A stretch of DNA of 7,082 nt from Bacteroidota bacterium (lineage in GTDB: Bacteria; Bacteroidota; Bacteroidia; Bacteroidales; P3), in assembly GCA_023415495.1 (NCBI GenBank), contig JAEZKK010000002.1, forward strand, positions 1-7,082. Direction: 5' to 3'. Numbering within the stretch: the first letter of the stretch is position 1; each line of letters opens with the position of its first letter. This document shows positions 5,174 through 7,082 of the stretch, piece after piece. The position numbers were made by a program, and so were the translations under genes. The notes beneath the pieces were generated by a model. It was not told the origin of the DNA. It did no database searches and worked only from the letters and a program-made list of their open reading frames with translations.

Positions 5174-6098
5174 AATTCAGGCACTCCTTTATTTTTTCTC
5201 CAACTGCTTTTGCAACAGGCGGCGGAAATGCGTTTCCGATCATTCGGCAAGCAGCCGTTTTTTTTGCTCCAAATGTCCATGTATCAGGGAACCCTTGAAT
5301 CCGTGCTATCATTCGACTCGTAAGTTTAGGCATTCCACTAAAGTCCTTTGAAGGGGCTTCATCTGCTATACCTAATCCATCAACACCAAGTTCTGCCCAC
5401 GCTTTTCTAGCTCTTACGGGTCCGAGATCAGGGCCACCGTGCTTTTTTGAGCCTCCAACAATAGTCGGAGCAATTTTGTCAGCGTGCTTTGCCCATTCCT
5501 TTGCTCCAGACCAACCATTTACGCGCATGAGATCTTCAATCACTTTTCCAACGGTCTTGGGTTTTTGAGATCCAACATCAGGATATAAGAACTTTCCTTG
5601 TTCATCTTTTCTAATCCCAACAATGACAACCCTAGGCCGAAGCTGCGGTACGCCATAGTCTGAAGCATTTAATAACTTGATTTGCACTGTATAGCCGAGA
5701 TTTGTTATAGAATCCAAAATACTATTCCGGTATTCGCTAAACGATTGATCAAGAAATCCCTTGACATTTTCCAACATAATAGCTCGAGGATTGATTTCAC
5801 CAATCAAGCGTATTGCTTCAGGAAACAGATCCCTATCGTCATCTTTCCCTAACTGCTTCCCTGCCTTTGAAAAGGGTGGGCACGGAACACCACCAGCAAA
5901 GAGATCAACGCCTCTAAATTTTTTTCCATCAGTGTTATGCACATCTTCATAAATCACCGGCCACTCTGGTCTATTTAGTCTAAGTATATCGCAATAATCC
6001 TTTTCATACTCAATTAATGCAACATGAACAAAACCTGCCATTGCCAAACCAAGGGCTTGTCCTCCCGCTCCCGCACATATCTCAACACAAGTCAACAT
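5154..6098 (-). CDS. DNA (cytosine-5) methyltransferase of the R-M system
   Basis: A C5-cytosine methyltransferase that should protect the host site of the NgoMIV-like nuclease encoded just downstream. From the ATG at 6098 it has 314 residues. Motif I is CAGAGGQALGL (8-18), motif IV GGVPCPPFSKAG with catalytic Cys73, motif VI ENV (110-112), and motif VIII PQLRPR (151-156). A short target-recognition region follows (GGSKKHGGPDLGPVRAR, about 215-231, to GVDG). Motifs IX and X are KLTSRMIARIQGFP (258-271) and IGNAFPPPVA (287-296). All motifs are intact. The frame extends to a TTG at 6131, but that codon overlaps the predicted -10 box. The ATG has AGGGG about 10 nt upstream, so I chose it. No controller (C) protein or Vsr endonuclease gene was seen beside it. 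It is very likely functional; its specificity is inferred from its partner. Confidence 0.93.
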   Translation of the reverse strand: MLTCVEICAGAGGQALGLAMAGFVHVALIEYEKDYCDILRLNRPEWPVIYEDVHNTDGKKFRGVDLFAGGVPCPPFSKAGKQLGKDDDRDLFPEAIRLIGEINPRAIMLENVKGFLDQSFSEYRNSILDSITNLGYTVQIKLLNASDYGVPQLRPRVVIVGIRKDEQGKFLYPDVGSQKPKTVGKVIEDLMRVNGWSGAKEWAKHADKIAPTIVGGSKKHGGPDLGPVRARKAWAELGVDGLGIADEAPSKDFSGMPKLTSRMIARIQGFPDTWTFGAKKTAACRMIGNAFPPPVAKAVGEKIKECLNYGCIDC

Positions 6099-6132
6099 TT
6101 TTCGTTCTACCCCTAAAACATTTTGCTTCAAA

Positions 6133-6161
6133 AGTATATATCATAAACGGGCTTTCATCAA
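6133..6161 (-). promoter_or_regulatory. Predicted sigma-A promoter of the R-M operon
   Basis: Read on the minus strand, TTGATG (6161-6156) and TATACT (6138-6133) are separated by exactly 17 bp. TATACT matches five of six consensus positions and TTGATG four of six. Transcription would start near 6126, giving a leader of about 28 nt before the methyltransferase ATG. This allows the methyltransferase to be expressed independently of the upstream abiH-like gene. Confidence 0.55.
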
Positions 6162-6173
6162 TCCTTTGTATTC

Positions 6174-6194
6174 AACTTGAGTAATATTAACTTG
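6174..6194 (-). repeat. Direct repeat AACTTG pair upstream of the R-M promoter
   Basis: AACTTG occurs at 6174-6179 and 6189-6194 (plus-strand sense), 15 bp apart and separated by a palindromic AATATT core. The pair lies just upstream of the predicted -35 box, so it could be a regulator site for the restriction-modification operon. It is short and AT-rich, so chance is a real alternative. Confidence 0.25.
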
Positions 6195-6243
6195 CGTTTG
6201 AGAGGCCATGTAGGTCAAGCAAACCAGCTTTAGACGTTATGAT

Positions 6244-7082
6244 TTAGGCGTTATAAAATTCTGCGGTAGGCATTGTTCTAATACAAGATTCATTTACTCC
6301 GCATTTCAATAAAGCAGATTTTTTCTGAGTAGTCTCTGTATTAGAAAAACAGTAGATATTCCAAGAAGCATTTCTGTTTGTCACGTTATTAATAAATTCA
6401 AAATACGGAAGATCAACGCCAGAAATTGATAGACCAATAACATGTATTTCATCAATCGACTTTCCTCTTAAAGGAAATAACTTATACATATATCTTCTGA
6501 CATCTTTGAATGTTTCGTTATAATAATTCTCAACCACTTGGCAAATGCTACTCCATTTTTCATCAAATAAGTCTTCAGCTTTTCGGCGCTTATCACGTAT
6601 AGTTGTAATTCTTTCGATATTCCCGTGACCAAGTATTGGTTCATCATCATACTTATGCAAAGAACCATGAACATGTATAACTTTGGTCGGATCAATCTTA
6701 TACACACTTTCCAGGGAACTTGTATAATTGAAAGTTATAAACAAAGCATCAGTATCATTATCAAAAAGCGTTGTCTTTGGTTGGACATCTCTTATCCGAA
6801 TTGTTCTTACCCAGCTTTTAAGGTACTTTGCTAGCTGTTTTATGTATCTATACTCATTAGTAAAGTAAGCTACAAGTGTATCTTCTATACCAATATCACC
6901 ACTTTCTAAGTCCATATCAATATTAACAGCCTGATCAATAATGGTATCTTCATCTATATTAGCAAGATTCTGTTCGAATTCATTCCATAATGTTTTTTGT
7001 ATGGCATCAATGCTACTACGTGGATAAATGTCATAGTGTTCTTCAAAGGATTGTAAGAAAGTGTAGTTAATCTGCTCTAGAT
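6244..7082 (-). CDS. AbiH-family abortive infection protein, 5'-truncated by window edge
   Basis: The frame is open from the right edge (first full codon 7080-7078) to TAA at 6244-6246, giving 278 residues. The internal Met at 6915 is not the true start because in-frame coding sequence continues upstream (LWNEFEQNLANID). AbiH proteins of lactococci block phage growth by abortive infection. Family features present are FITFNYTSSLE (FNYT at 6732-6721), VIHVHGS (HVHG at 6675-6664), ILGHGN (6630-6619) and the C-terminal strand-turn HVIGLSISGVDLPYF (about 6444-6400). The expected N-terminal VIGNGFD-like nucleotide-binding segment is outside the window. The NYT and HG pattern recalls SIR2-like proteins, so nucleotide binding or hydrolysis is possible, but the toxic activity is not established here. 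GC is low (18/60 at 6841-6900). It is co-oriented with the restriction-modification operon, and no intrinsic terminator is visible between them. Confidence 0.85.
   Translation of the reverse strand, partial: LEQINYTFLQSFEEHYDIYPRSSIDAIQKTLWNEFEQNLANIDEDTIIDQAVNIDMDLESGDIGIEDTLVAYFTNEYRYIKQLAKYLKSWVRTIRIRDVQPKTTLFDNDTDALFITFNYTSSLESVYKIDPTKVIHVHGSLHKYDDEPILGHGNIERITTIRDKRRKAEDLFDEKWSSICQVVENYYNETFKDVRRYMYKLFPLRGKSIDEIHVIGLSISGVDLPYFEFINNVTNRNASWNIYCFSNTETTQKKSALLKCGVNESCIRTMPTAEFYNA

Noticed and set aside
6244..6915. AbiH-like gene as a complete 223-residue protein starting at 6915
   Set aside because: The same frame continues without a stop to the window edge with family-like sequence, so the Met is internal and the gene is truncated by the window.

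Overview
The window looks like accessory DNA from a Gram-positive bacterium of the Bacillota, more likely Clostridia-like or Paenibacillus-like than anything else. This rests on strong AGGAGG-type ribosome binding sites, a zinc-ribbon protein of a type common in Firmicutes, and mosaic base composition. The species cannot be named from sequence alone.

Layout from left to right. (1) Positions 1-457, minus strand: the N-terminal 152 residues of a zinc-ribbon protein running off the left edge. (2) Positions 458-891: an AT-rich gap without a gene, ending in an elaborate leader. (3) Positions 892-3032, plus strand, about 55% GC where sampled: an Amidoligase_2 enzyme, a 51-residue small protein, a gamma-glutamylcyclotransferase/AIG2-like protein and an 85-residue protein of unknown function, closed by a clear intrinsic terminator. 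The amidoligase and the 51-residue protein are each preceded by a copy of the same diverged 94-bp leader (63 of 94 positions identical, no gaps), so they are probably controlled by the same regulator. (4) Positions 3047-6161, minus strand, about 35-40% GC: a restriction-modification operon. It is read in the order C5-cytosine methyltransferase, NgoMIV-type restriction endonuclease, then a 392-residue protein with a PD-(D/E)XK nuclease signature. (5) Positions 6244-7082, minus strand, about 30% GC: the C-terminal 278 residues of an AbiH-family abortive-infection protein cut by the right edge.

How the parts work together. The minus-strand block is a small defence island. The methyltransferase and the NgoMIV-like enzyme form a type II system predicted to act on a CCGG-core site, most likely GCCGGC. 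The third gene is an extra nuclease of unknown target, and AbiH is a separate anti-phage gene. The plus-strand block is the less familiar part. It pairs an amide-forming ligase with an enzyme family that opens gamma-glutamyl amides, and a tiny co-regulated protein ending in Arg-Gly lies between them. A writer/eraser or small-molecule/peptide modification module is a reasonable hypothesis, but nothing in the sequence proves the substrate. The amidoligase ribosome binding site is the exact complement of an upstream CCCCCTCCG, which suggests translational or operator control.
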